Both the position numbers and the translations under genes were made by a program. The notes under the pieces are model-generated. The model was not told the origin of the DNA. It did not search any database and saw nothing but the letters and a program-made list of their open reading frames with translations. 16,241 nt of DNA from JAAKFL01 sp964629645 (lineage in GTDB: Bacteria; Chlamydiota; Chlamydiia; Chlamydiales; SLFE01). The stretch spans positions 1 through 16,241 of the forward strand of contig CAZVSU010000061.1 of assembly GCA_964629645.1 (NCBI GenBank), given 5' to 3'. How positions within the stretch are numbered: position 1 is the stretch's first letter; each line of letters begins with the position of its first letter. Of the stretch, positions 1 to 7,292 are shown one piece after another.

Positions 1-50
1 ACCCCTCTTTGGTCGAATAAAATATTATCAATAACTTTTTATAAGGTGTA

Positions 51-518
51 CTAGTTCTCTTCAAAAAGGGGAAAGTCTTCCAAAGAGGCCATCAACTCCT
101 CGTCGATATTTTGACAAAGAAGCCCCATTTCAATTGCAGAATCCGCAAAATAAGCGCCTCGATCGACCCGTTCCATTGCCTGAACGCGGTTTTCGACGGT
201 CAGAATACCATTGATCACAGGAATATCATACGTGATGGGAATTTCACTTAATGCTTTCGTGACGCTTTCCGAGACGAGGTCGTAGTGTGACGTTTCCCCT
301 CTGACAACAGCGCCTAAGCAGATCACCACATCGAAAAGGGGGGCTATCTTGGCAACCACAACAGGGATTTCAAGCGCACCGGGGACCTCAAAGGTGGTGA
401 TGTCTTCATCATCCAGCCCCTTTTCTTTGAGTCTTGCCATTGCCGCGTTTGTCAGCGGTTCAACAATAGGACTGTTGAAGCGGCTGACCACGATCGCGAT
501 ATTGAGATCGTATTTCAT
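51..518 (-). CDS. ribH: 6,7-dimethyl-8-ribityllumazine synthase (riboflavin synthase beta subunit)
   Basis: Cytosolic enzyme that condenses 5-amino-6-ribitylaminouracil with 3,4-dihydroxy-2-butanone 4-phosphate to lumazine, the penultimate step of riboflavin synthesis. The 155 residues carry the family signatures in order: SRFN near residue 12, VPGALEIP at 45-52, CLGAVVRGETSHYD at 67-80 with the catalytic-type His78, and GILTVEN at 104-110. The length is normal for the family. The open frame extends further upstream, but the ATG at 518 is preferred because GGAGG lies nine bases before it and the preceding gene ends only one base away. It follows ribBA, so the two are almost certainly co-transcribed and translationally coupled. 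The C-terminus is acidic (ends LFEEN). I see no clear terminator in the 50 bases that follow. Confidence 0.96.
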   Translation of the reverse strand: MKYDLNIAIVVSRFNSPIVEPLTNAAMARLKEKGLDDEDITTFEVPGALEIPVVVAKIAPLFDVVICLGAVVRGETSHYDLVSESVTKALSEIPITYDIPVINGILTVENRVQAMERVDRGAYFADSAIEMGLLCQNIDEELMASLEDFPLFEEN

Positions 519-519
519 G

Positions 520-1719
520 TCAATTAACCTCCAATAAATGGCCAAGTTTTTCTTTTTTGGTTTTCATATAGGTTTTGCATTCAGCAGGAAAGAGAGGCTG
601 AAGCGGCACTCGTCTCGTTATCGTCAGTCCAAATCCTTCTATTCCCGTATATTTCGCGGGATTGTTCGTCATCAGCGCAATTTTTGAGACTCCAAGGTCG
701 GAAAGAATTTCAGCTCCTATGCCATATTCTCTGGAATCAACGGGCAATCCCAGTTGCAGATTGGCATCAACGGTATCAAAACCTTGATCTTGTAAAGTGT
801 AGGCCCTTAGTTTATGTCCAAGACCGATTCCTCGCCCCTCATGCCCTCTTAAATAGACGCAAATGCCGCTTCCCTTTGTCTCGATTAACTTGAGCGCATC
901 GTGAAGTTGCAAGCCGCAATCGCACCGCTTTGATCCAAAAATATCGCCCGTTAAACATTCTGAATGGACTCGCACGAGAATTTCCTCTTCTTTTTTGATC
1001 TCACCTTTGACAAGCGCCAAATGTTCGTAGTCATTCAAATGACTTTTATAGACGTGAGCCTGAAATAATCCGAATTGAGTCGGCAGGGGAGCAGAAGAAA
1101 CCTTGACCACGATAGAGTCACGTGTTCTTCTGTATCGAATCAAATCGCTGACTGTGACTAGTGGTATCGCATGCTCTTTTGAAAAACGGTCGAGATCCTC
1201 TCCTCGCATCATCGAACCGTCGCTGCGCATCATTTCAGAAATGACCGCGACCGGTGTCAGATTTGACAGTTTCAGCAAGTCAATAGAGGCTTCGGTATGG
1301 CCAGCACGTTTAAGAACGCCTCCCTCTCTGTACATGAGGGGAAAAATGTGGCCGGGACGAGTGAAATCAGCCGCCTGTGCTTTCGGGTGTGCGAGATGCT
1401 TAATGGTTGCGGCGCGGTCGGATGCAGAGATACCTGTTGTCACACCTTCTTTTTTGTCGACAGAGACGGTAAAGGCGGTCCCGTTGGGATCGGTGTTGCG
1501 GTCTACCATTAAAGGAAGGGACAACTTTTTCAAATCCTCTTCGATCATGGGCACACAAATGACACCGCCGGTGTGTTCGAGCATAAAGGCAATTTTTTCC
1601 GGTGTTGCCGCTTCAGCAGCCAGGACGAGATCCCCTTCGTTTTCCCGACTTTCGTCGTCGGAAACGATAATGAATGATCCGTTTTTCAGTGCCTGTATGG
1701 CTTCATGAATGGGTGACAT
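520..1719 (-). CDS. ribBA: Bifunctional 3,4-dihydroxy-2-butanone 4-phosphate synthase / GTP cyclohydrolase II
   Basis: Fused enzyme that opens both branches of riboflavin synthesis. One half makes 3,4-dihydroxy-2-butanone 4-phosphate from ribulose 5-phosphate; the other hydrolyses GTP. The N-terminal domain (about 1-200) shows DDESRENEGDL at 21-31, the TDPNGTAFT motif at 76-84 and RPGHIFPL at 121-128. The C-terminal domain (about 205-399) shows the zinc site Cys255, Cys266 and Cys268 (C-x10-C-x-C), RGHEGRGIGLGHKL at 291-304 and TNNPAKYTGI near 351. The total of 399 residues is typical. Both domains look intact, so both activities are expected. No strong Shine-Dalgarno is seen before this ATG, but a TATAAT box lies about 25 bases upstream. 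The product of the butanone half is a substrate for the adjacent ribH. Confidence 0.96.
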   Translation of the reverse strand: MSPIHEAIQALKNGSFIIVSDDESRENEGDLVLAAEAATPEKIAFMLEHTGGVICVPMIEEDLKKLSLPLMVDRNTDPNGTAFTVSVDKKEGVTTGISASDRAATIKHLAHPKAQAADFTRPGHIFPLMYREGGVLKRAGHTEASIDLLKLSNLTPVAVISEMMRSDGSMMRGEDLDRFSKEHAIPLVTVSDLIRYRRTRDSIVVKVSSAPLPTQFGLFQAHVYKSHLNDYEHLALVKGEIKKEEEILVRVHSECLTGDIFGSKRCDCGLQLHDALKLIETKGSGICVYLRGHEGRGIGLGHKLRAYTLQDQGFDTVDANLQLGLPVDSREYGIGAEILSDLGVSKIALMTNNPAKYTGIEGFGLTITRRVPLQPLFPAECKTYMKTKKEKLGHLLEVN

Positions 1720-1744
1720 ATGGAGTTTATTTTACCGTGTTGAC

Positions 1745-1750
1745 ATTATA
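1745..1750 (-). promoter_or_regulatory. -10 box for ribBA-ribH
   Basis: Reading the minus strand, a perfect TATAAT hexamer lies 25 bases before the ribBA ATG, giving an expected transcript leader of under 20 bases. I do not see a convincing -35 hexamer at 16-18 bases. The leader is too short to hold an FMN riboswitch, and none of its conserved blocks is visible in the 148-base gap. Confidence 0.4.
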
Positions 1751-1867
1751 TGCTCAATCGGAAACTTCCCACCCTTCCAGCGGCACATCTTTCGTTTTAG
1801 GAGGCAAATCGCTGTTTGCAAGTTGACGCCGCCTTCATCGTCATGATGAGTGGAGTGAAGAAGGGGG

Positions 1868-2197
1868 CTATCGCTTCTCTTTCTTAATTTTATAGGCAAA
1901 TAGAGTCGCAACAAAAACGACGAGGCTCAAAATCATCATAATGCCTCCGGGAATCCAACTACCCGAGACCGCATAGCGATAAATGAAAAAAATCGTCAGG
2001 AAGCAAGCGAGTACTGATGCCGCGTGTAGAGTGAAATCCCATGATTTGAGGATGCCTAAACCGCAAAGAATCATAAGAAAACCAAAAAGGCTTCCCATAA
2101 TCACAGAAGCTTGGCTTCCTGACATAAAATACCCCAACAGGCCGCCGCCTATGACGATAAGTCCATAAATCCCTGTAAGATATGCAATTGCTTTCAC
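1868..2197 (-). CDS. Small TMEM14-like integral membrane protein
   Basis: This 109-residue, strongly hydrophobic protein has about four membrane-spanning stretches (roughly 5-25, 30-50, 57-75 and 80-102) and a lysine-rich tail (KIKKEKR) that should face the cytosol. The early glycine-rich segment (IGGGLLGYFMSGSQAS, about 16-31) and the small size resemble the TMEM14/UPF0136 family, whose bacterial role is poorly known. The start is a GTG, chosen because AAGGGAGG lies eight bases upstream. It begins 13 bases after the stop of the dienelactone hydrolase-like gene, so the two form a transcription unit. The family call is from pattern memory, and a generic DoxX-like or other small membrane protein is the alternative. 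Confidence 0.7.
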   Translation of the reverse strand: MKAIAYLTGIYGLIVIGGGLLGYFMSGSQASVIMGSLFGFLMILCGLGILKSWDFTLHAASVLACFLTIFFIYRYAVSGSWIPGGIMMILSLVVFVATLFAYKIKKEKR

Positions 2198-2210
2198 GGT
2201 AGTGCCTCCC

Positions 2211-2945
2211 TTAAGCTTGAAGCTGCTCAGATAAAAAATCTTTCATCGCATTCCAAGAGCGGGCCGCCGCTTTTGGTTCATAGACGATCCCTTTATCAGG
2301 ATCGTTGGCGCCCGGGTTTGTGAATGCATGCATCGTATGACCAAATGTGGTGAATTGCCAATCCACTCCGTTTTCGTCGAGCTCATACCACAAATTATTG
2401 ATATCAGTTTCAGAAACCATAGGATCGTCATGGCCGTGTAAAAACAAAGCGGCGCACTTTTTTGGATAATTTTTTGGAGGACGTTTGGCTTTCTCTTCAC
2501 CAAGGACATCAGCCAATAAAGCGTGGAAACTGACGATGCACCGAACGTCTGATCCACTTCTGAGAAGTTCCAATACGGTCAAGCCCCCGAAACAAAAACC
2601 AATAGCCGCAATCCTGGCAGGATCAACTTCAGGATGTGCTTTCACCTGAGAAACGGCGGCACCGATGCGGCTTTGCAGGAGAGCTCTGTCTTTAAAAAGC
2701 GGAAGCATCAACTCCATTGACTCTTCATCGTTTTTCGCATTGACTCCGTCCCCGTATACATCGGCAGCAAGGGCGACGTATCCCATTTTGGCAATTTCTT
2801 CTGCTTTTTTTATGGAAAAGTCGTCCAGGCCCCTCCATGCATGGGCAATCACGACAGCGGGCTTAGGCTCAGAAGAGTCCTCGAGAGCGAGCCTGCTTCT
2901 CATGGTTTTTCCTTCAACGTCGTAGGTGAGTTCGGTTGTCTTCAA
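2211..2945 (-). CDS. Dienelactone hydrolase family protein
   Basis: Alpha/beta hydrolase of the dienelactone hydrolase type, expected to act on an ester or lactone in the cytosol; the substrate cannot be read from sequence. The nucleophile elbow is GFCFGG with a cysteine in place of serine (Cys118), which defines this family. The acid is Asp174 in HGHDDPMV, and the base is the histidine of MHAFTNP (His206). The length of about 244 residues is normal. No ATG is available. I chose the TTG at 2945 because GGAGG precedes it by five bases and a good promoter lies upstream; a TTG four codons earlier (2957) is the alternative. The gene is divergent from CPAF and followed closely by the TMEM14-like gene. 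Confidence 0.88.
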   Translation of the reverse strand: MKTTELTYDVEGKTMRSRLALEDSSEPKPAVVIAHAWRGLDDFSIKKAEEIAKMGYVALAADVYGDGVNAKNDEESMELMLPLFKDRALLQSRIGAAVSQVKAHPEVDPARIAAIGFCFGGLTVLELLRSGSDVRCIVSFHALLADVLGEEKAKRPPKNYPKKCAALFLHGHDDPMVSETDINNLWYELDENGVDWQFTTFGHTMHAFTNPGANDPDKGIVYEPKAAARSWNAMKDFLSEQLQA

Positions 2946-2972
2946 TTCTTCCTCCAATTTAGCATCTTTCCC

Positions 2973-3002
2973 ATCATAACCAAATCATCTTGTGATTGTA
3001 AA
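2973..3002 (-). promoter_or_regulatory. Sigma-70-type promoter for the hydrolase/TMEM14 unit
   Basis: On the minus strand TTTACA (2997-3002) is followed after 18 bases by TATGAT (2973-2978). Each differs from consensus at one position. The predicted start lies near 2966, leaving about 20 bases before the TTG at 2945, room for its GGAGG site. Confidence 0.5.
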
Positions 3003-3051
3003 GATTTTCTTGAAATTGAATTTTGATTGGAAATTATGACAAAGGATAAGG

Positions 3052-3057
3052 TATACT
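3052..3057 (+). promoter_or_regulatory. Possible -10 box for the CPAF homologue
   Basis: TATACT lies 25 bases before the CPAF ATG, with an AAGGA ribosome site between them. No good -35 element stands 16-18 bases upstream; TTGATT at 3023-3028 is too far. If real, the promoter may need an activator or tolerate a poor -35. Confidence 0.3.
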
Positions 3058-3081
3058 TCACTTCACCTTAAGGATTTTTTT

Positions 3082-4797
3082 ATGCCTCGCAAGCTGTTAC
3101 TCTATTTCGTTCTGATACTTGGCTGTTCTGCATGGCCGCTCTCTGCACATTTTATAGACAAACAAGAAGCATATGATTTTTTAAGCTCTCTTGAATCTCT
3201 TTATCTTTGCCGTTATGCTCCGGCAGATTGGAAAAAATCGAGGCAGCAGCAATGGGACATCTCATCAAAAATAAACGAGATCAAACAACAGATCGCCAAT
3301 CAAGATGACATGTCTGTCCGTGACTTCCAAAGAGCTGTTAAACAATTTTTTCTCTTTTTTAAAGACTACCATGTCGGCGTTTGCTTTCACTCCACGGAAA
3401 AGGCATCCCTTCCCTTCCAAATAAAAGGATTCGGCGGTCGATATTTCGTCTCTTCCATCGATCGAGATAAACTTTCAGAATTCGCATCATGCCTTGAAGT
3501 TGGGGACGAAGTTCTCTCATTTGATGGCAGATCTCCCGGTGAGCTGATCGCAGAGTTGGTTTCGCTCACTCCAAGCGCCAACGGCCCAACCGATAACGCC
3601 TTAGCCGAAATGATTCTGACCAATAGAAGCGCAAGATTAGGGCACACAGTTCCGAAAGGGAGTCTCGTCGTGGAATACAGGTCCCATTCCTCAGGGGAGG
3701 TTTTTGGCCATCAGTTCCTTTGGGACTACACTACGGAAATGATCTCGAATTACGATCTTTTAGTCAGGCAGTCCTTCTTTCAACCAAAACTCTTTGATCC
3801 TGAACGATTAAAATCTGAGAGGGCCTACACGCACCTTCTTGCCAATGACGAGTGCACGATTGGGGGAAGGGTCTCTTTTTTGCCGAGGCTTGGACAAGAG
3901 CTTTGGTCGACAGATGAAGATCACCCATTTGATGCCTATCTAACAGAAGGACCGGATCAGCAAATCATCGGAGTTGTCCGCATTCCACACTACCAGTTCG
4001 ATAGCGAGGATATCGAGAAGTTTCGCGTGATCATTGAAAAAATGGAAAAAAAAGCGGACTTGCTCGTCATCGACCAGCTCAACAACTCGGGAGGAAACCT
4101 CTTCACCCTCTACGCGTTTGCTTCGATGCTGACAAAGCGCCCTCTTGTGACGCCCAAAGAACATATCCTGCTCTCCCAAGAAGACGTCATGACCGCTTAC
4201 CAGGAGCTTGAGCTTTTGGAACTTACGGAAACAGAAGAGGATGCCCAAATCGTGCTGCCTTTTATTGCAGGAGGCTCCCATCAGTTTTCCAGCCTACAGC
4301 TTTGCTTATTTGCGAAAGAGTATTGCCGCTTTTTGATCGATCAATGGAGAGAGGGGAAGGTGATGACAGATTTGACACACATCTACGGCATCGATTACGT
4401 CAACCCTCACCCCACAACACGATTCACAAAGCCCATTATTGTTCTGGTGAACGAGCTCGCATTTTCATGCGGCGACTTTTTTCCGGCTATCATGCAAGAC
4501 AACGACCGGGCCCTTCTTGTGGGATCGCGGACGGCTGGGGCAGGTGGGTTCGTCGTCCCGCACCGGATTGCCAACAGACTGGGCGTCGCCTATTTTACGA
4601 TCACAGGCTCTTTGGGGAAGAGACCGGGAGGCAACCCCATTGAAGATCTCGGTGTCACCCCGGATATTGAGCTTACCCCAAATGTGAATGATCTGCGTAC
4701 CGATTATGATACCTACAGGCATCGTCTTTGGGAGATTATAGAACAAAAACTTGCAGACACAAAAATGCCGAGCACAGAGTCGCTCGGCACTAAGTGA
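3082..4797 (+). CDS. cpaf: CPAF-like secreted serine protease (chlamydial protease-like activity factor)
   Basis: Serine protease of the S41/tail-specific type found throughout Chlamydiae. In Chlamydia it is exported, matures by self-cleavage and cuts host and bacterial proteins. The 571 residues start with a signal peptide (hydrophobic 5-20, cleavage likely after LSA at 20-22). The catalytic set aligns with what I recall of C. trachomatis CPAF: His97 in KDYHVGVCF, Ser462 in ELAFSCGDFFPAI, and Glu521 in PIEDLGVTPDIEL. Other matches are LVIDQLNNSGGN (328-339), RALLVGSRTAGAGGF (476-490) and FTITGSLGKRPGG (505-517). The stretch at about 226-270, where the C. trachomatis inhibitory segment sits, appears shorter, so zymogen control may differ. 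The ATG has AAGGA seven bases upstream. The gene stands alone, and its last codons form the hairpin that terminates the opposing gene. Confidence 0.93.
   Translation: MPRKLLLYFVLILGCSAWPLSAHFIDKQEAYDFLSSLESLYLCRYAPADWKKSRQQQWDISSKINEIKQQIANQDDMSVRDFQRAVKQFFLFFKDYHVGVCFHSTEKASLPFQIKGFGGRYFVSSIDRDKLSEFASCLEVGDEVLSFDGRSPGELIAELVSLTPSANGPTDNALAEMILTNRSARLGHTVPKGSLVVEYRSHSSGEVFGHQFLWDYTTEMISNYDLLVRQSFFQPKLFDPERLKSERAYTHLLANDECTIGGRVSFLPRLGQELWSTDEDHPFDAYLTEGPDQQIIGVVRIPHYQFDSEDIEKFRVIIEKMEKKADLLVIDQLNNSGGNLFTLYAFASMLTKRPLVTPKEHILLSQEDVMTAYQELELLELTETEEDAQIVLPFIAGGSHQFSSLQLCLFAKEYCRFLIDQWREGKVMTDLTHIYGIDYVNPHPTTRFTKPIIVLVNELAFSCGDFFPAIMQDNDRALLVGSRTAGAGGFVVPHRIANRLGVAYFTITGSLGKRPGGNPIEDLGVTPDIELTPNVNDLRTDYDTYRHRLWEIIEQKLADTKMPSTESLGTK
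4761..4789 (-). terminator. Intrinsic terminator of the coiled-coil gene, inside the CPAF 3' end
   Basis: TGCCGAGC (4766-4773) pairs perfectly with GCTCGGCA (4782-4789) around an 8-base loop. Read on the minus strand, the GC-rich stem is followed at once by five Ts (4765-4761), the classic rho-independent layout, 13 bases past the stop of the 4802-6448 gene. On the plus strand no T run follows, and the hairpin encodes the final residues of CPAF. Confidence 0.65.
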
Positions 4798-4801
4798 AGA
4801 T

Positions 4802-6448
4802 TTACTTGCTTTTGAGGCGATTCATTTCGCCGGTCAGTTTTTCAAAGAGCTGCTTGAGTCCCTTCGACCAGCTCGTCCACTCATCGCGGTCCCAGCGCTT
4901 TTTCATCTGCTCTTGGAAGGCTTCGAGAATGATTTTTTGAGTGGTAGCTGCTTCTCTGCGCAGCTCTCTTTCTTCGTTGCCGGTTTGGATAATACGAACG
5001 TCTTCGTCTCCAGCCATGTAACTTGCGTTATGAATATCGTATTCTTGGCAGGGAGGAGTCGTTTCTTCTTGGATCACCTCGTCAAGTTCTTTGATCGCAG
5101 CCTGTACCAAGGCTTTGTTTGATTCGTACTTTTGTTTGAGAGTGTCGTATTCCGATTGAATCAAGTCGTAGTACGTCTTAAAAATATCGTGGTACTGAGA
5201 GTCTAGCTGCTGAACGGTGGTGAGGAGAACTTCAAGCGACTCTCGAACGGCAAGAACGTGTCGAATAAACTTCTTTTGAGCTTCAATAACGCTTTGCTTG
5301 TTATTAATGCTTAAGATGTGCTCATCACCGCTTTTTTCGTTATGGTCGATGGCGACAAAACGCTGCATACAATCATAGCTTAACTTGCTATCGGCTATCG
5401 ACTTCTGATTTTCAAGACGATCCTCTGCTGCACGCAGAAAGAGATTGCAAAAGTGGGAAATTCGGTAATTTTCTTCCCAGTTTCTTTTGCATTCCTTGAG
5501 ACGGCGGACCGCAGCTTCTTTCTCTTTGATTTCTTCGGGCTTTTGAGACGACGTTTTTTTACTGATACTTTCACCGATTTTTTCAAAATCACCCGAAACG
5601 TTTCGAGGCTTAAAGGCCACTCGCGTTTGATCGAGTTTCTCATGGATCGCCTTCCACCCCTTTTTACTTGACGTCACAAATTTAGCAATCTCTTTCGCTT
5701 TATGGTCCGCTGCTTGAACCATGCCAATAAAATCGGGCGAATATTTTGCAACGGCGACTACTGAGTTGTAGAGGACCTCAGCATCGTCTTTCACAAACTG
5801 CGTCTCAATCATATTGTGCATGACGCCGTTTGATTTCTGGTTGCCATTCATGATCGTTCTCCACTTCTCTAGTATAGGGAAAAACTCGTTTTCTCTCCCT
5901 TTCGTCAAATTCTCTTCAACACGAATGCTGGCAGTGAGCTCGCGGATATTAGCGATAAAATCTTCAGCTGATCTTGCTGCTGTCTCTTTTGTTGTTTCGA
6001 TTGAAACCGCTTCTTTAGATGAAACGCTGGGGCCTTCCGGTTCGCTAAGTTCGATGTCCGAAACAGGAGGAAGATCCAGGCTTTCGAGATCATCGCCCAT
6101 CTCTTCCTTTTCTTTTCCTTTATTTTCGCGAAAGGCAACGTCCTTAGCGGACTTTTCAATGACCTTATCCAACATTGATTTCCCGTTTTTAGGCTTTCTA
6201 CGGGCGCGTCCCGGTTTTACAGACTCCGGCTTTTCCTTTTGAAAGTATCTGACAGTTTCTTCAAGAGCTACTTTTTCAATATCTTGTATTTCTTTAGAGT
6301 TGAGGCGATAGTGCGGGCCGAACTCTTCGAGTCGATCTTTGTGCAATTCCTGCAGCTTTTTTTTCTTTTCCCACTTATACCAAGCTAATTGAGCACTGTT
6401 TAAGTCACTAGAATTGATTTGCATTAAGTCACTAGAATTGATTTGCAT
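4802..6448 (-). CDS. Charged coiled-coil protein of unknown function
   Basis: I do not recognise a family. The 548 residues have no signal peptide or membrane segment. The order is: a duplicated octapeptide MQINSSDL at 1-16; a basic helical part (about 20-115) rich in Lys/Arg/Glu; a low-complexity acidic Ser/Glu/Pro linker (about 118-150, with DLPPVSDIELSEPEGPS); then a long alpha-helical remainder with heptad-like leucine and charge patterning, strongest around 410-470. The end is Trp- and Lys-rich. The start at 6448 is chosen because GAGGAGG sits six bases before it; the frame continues to an ATG at 6490 with no ribosome site. A TTGACA hexamer and an inverted repeat lie upstream, and a strong terminator follows. 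A cytosolic scaffold or a type III secretion effector is possible, but nothing in the sequence proves either. Confidence 0.75.
   Translation of the reverse strand: MQINSSDLMQINSSDLNSAQLAWYKWEKKKKLQELHKDRLEEFGPHYRLNSKEIQDIEKVALEETVRYFQKEKPESVKPGRARRKPKNGKSMLDKVIEKSAKDVAFRENKGKEKEEMGDDLESLDLPPVSDIELSEPEGPSVSSKEAVSIETTKETAARSAEDFIANIRELTASIRVEENLTKGRENEFFPILEKWRTIMNGNQKSNGVMHNMIETQFVKDDAEVLYNSVVAVAKYSPDFIGMVQAADHKAKEIAKFVTSSKKGWKAIHEKLDQTRVAFKPRNVSGDFEKIGESISKKTSSQKPEEIKEKEAAVRRLKECKRNWEENYRISHFCNLFLRAAEDRLENQKSIADSKLSYDCMQRFVAIDHNEKSGDEHILSINNKQSVIEAQKKFIRHVLAVRESLEVLLTTVQQLDSQYHDIFKTYYDLIQSEYDTLKQKYESNKALVQAAIKELDEVIQEETTPPCQEYDIHNASYMAGDEDVRIIQTGNEERELRREAATTQKIILEAFQEQMKKRWDRDEWTSWSKGLKQLFEKLTGEMNRLKSK
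6400..6447 (-). repeat. Perfect 24-bp tandem duplication at the start of the coiled-coil gene
   Basis: The unit at 6400-6423 is repeated exactly at 6424-6447. It encodes MQINSSDL twice and includes the start codon, so the downstream copy supplies a second in-frame ATG that lacks the GAGGAGG site. The exact identity of the copies suggests a recent slippage or duplication event. Confidence 0.9.
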
Positions 6449-6502
6449 AAAAGCCTCCTCTACAAGTCTTCTTCGTTGGAGATCCCTCATACGAGAAATC
6501 TT

Positions 6503-6527
6503 CTGAATCTTTGCATAGCAGATTCAG
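6503..6527. promoter_or_regulatory. 8-bp perfect inverted repeat beside a TTGACA hexamer
   Basis: CTGAATCT (6503-6510) and AGATTCAG (6520-6527) are perfect inverted repeats separated by nine bases. On the minus strand a consensus TTGACA (6530-6535) ends two bases before the repeat, so it would cover the promoter spacer and -10 area of the coiled-coil gene, as an operator does. No good -10 hexamer is seen at 16-18 bases. It also follows the stop of the 6548-7231 gene, so a weak terminator is the alternative. Confidence 0.4.
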
Positions 6528-6547
6528 TATGTCAATTAAAAATTGAA

Positions 6548-7231
6548 TCATGATTGACCTTCGCAAAGCCGAAATTTTACCTCCTGAAACGTGCGATCGC
6601 GTGTCAAATTATAACGGCCGCTGCAGACAAAAGCGATCGGCAGAAAAGAGCCGCTTTCTGTGTCGTAAACCTTTCCTTTGATTTGTCCGGTCACTAAGAT
6701 ATCTTCATCATCTCTAAATATGTCTGAATTCCAATGACCGCTGAGAAGGGGAGTCATATGTTCTGATTCTAAAGAGGATAAACTTAGGCGAAACAGGTCA
6801 TTGCCGATAATTTGATGATAGAGGCATGATATCTTATATAACGTGTCGGGATCGTAATCAGAAAGGCGATAAAGCGAGCGCAAGACTTCTGTCATCCCAT
6901 CAGGCCCAGTCGTTTGGCACCGCGCAATTTTCTTATGTTGAATGGTGTGGGTCATCCTGGGTATGTCGAGAAGCAGGGCAGGATCGACTTTCAAGGGCCC
7001 GAATCCAAATTCGGTCTCTTTGGCTTCCCTCTCATCATAGGCCGGCAGCAGCTTCCCGAAAATATAGCCCTCTCTTTCTATTTTTCTGTGGGGGAAGGCC
7101 TTCCCTTTGTGATGAATGGTTGCAAGTGTTGTGCACGTGAACGATGACGGCTCAGACCCGCTCTCAGGTGCGGCATCCGTTGCGTAAGGGAGGAATAAGT
7201 ATTTGAGAAAGCGGACATCCATTTCGTTCAT
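6548..7231 (-). CDS. Hypothetical protein, 227 residues
   Basis: I do not recognise this protein. It appears soluble and globular, without a signal peptide or membrane segment, with mixed hydrophobic and charged segments. Notable stretches are the Ser/Glu/Pro-rich part near 18-30 and cysteine-bearing SFTCTTLATIHH near 30-41. The C-terminal third (about 165-227) looks beta-rich, with DILVTGQIKGKVYDTESGSF suggesting a small barrel or sandwich. The ATG at 7231 is the first in frame; another at 7222 is equally possible, and neither has a clear ribosome site. It is divergent from the glycosyltransferase, with a 61-base gap. Its stop is 57 bases from the longest possible start of the coiled-coil gene, in the same direction, so the two could share a transcript. 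Confidence 0.65.
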   Translation of the reverse strand: MNEMDVRFLKYLFLPYATDAAPESGSEPSSFTCTTLATIHHKGKAFPHRKIEREGYIFGKLLPAYDEREAKETEFGFGPLKVDPALLLDIPRMTHTIQHKKIARCQTTGPDGMTEVLRSLYRLSDYDPDTLYKISCLYHQIIGNDLFRLSLSSLESEHMTPLLSGHWNSDIFRDDEDILVTGQIKGKVYDTESGSFLPIAFVCSGRYNLTRDRTFQEVKFRLCEGQS

Positions 7232-7257
7232 AACAACAAAGTAAATATTTAAGCTCT

Positions 7258-7286
7258 TTTACGACAATCACAAAGTTGGTTAGAAT
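7258..7286 (+). promoter_or_regulatory. Possible promoter of the glycosyltransferase gene
   Basis: TTTACG (7258-7263), 17 bases, then TAGAAT (7281-7286). Transcription would begin at or next to the ATG at 7293, where no Shine-Dalgarno is visible, so a leaderless message is possible. Confidence 0.35.
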
Positions 7287-7292
7287 AATACG

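Noticed and set aside
1103..1708. Long 201-codon plus-strand frame opposite ribBA
   Set aside because: It is antisense to a complete, motif-rich ribBA and explained by codon bias of that gene.
1720..1867. FMN riboswitch upstream of ribBA
   Set aside because: The predicted leader is under 20 bases and none of the conserved riboswitch blocks is visible in the gap.
1732..1914. 60-codon minus-strand frame between ribBA and the TMEM14-like gene
   Set aside because: It overlaps the end of the TMEM14-like gene, has no ribosome site and an irregular composition, and covers the ribBA promoter region.
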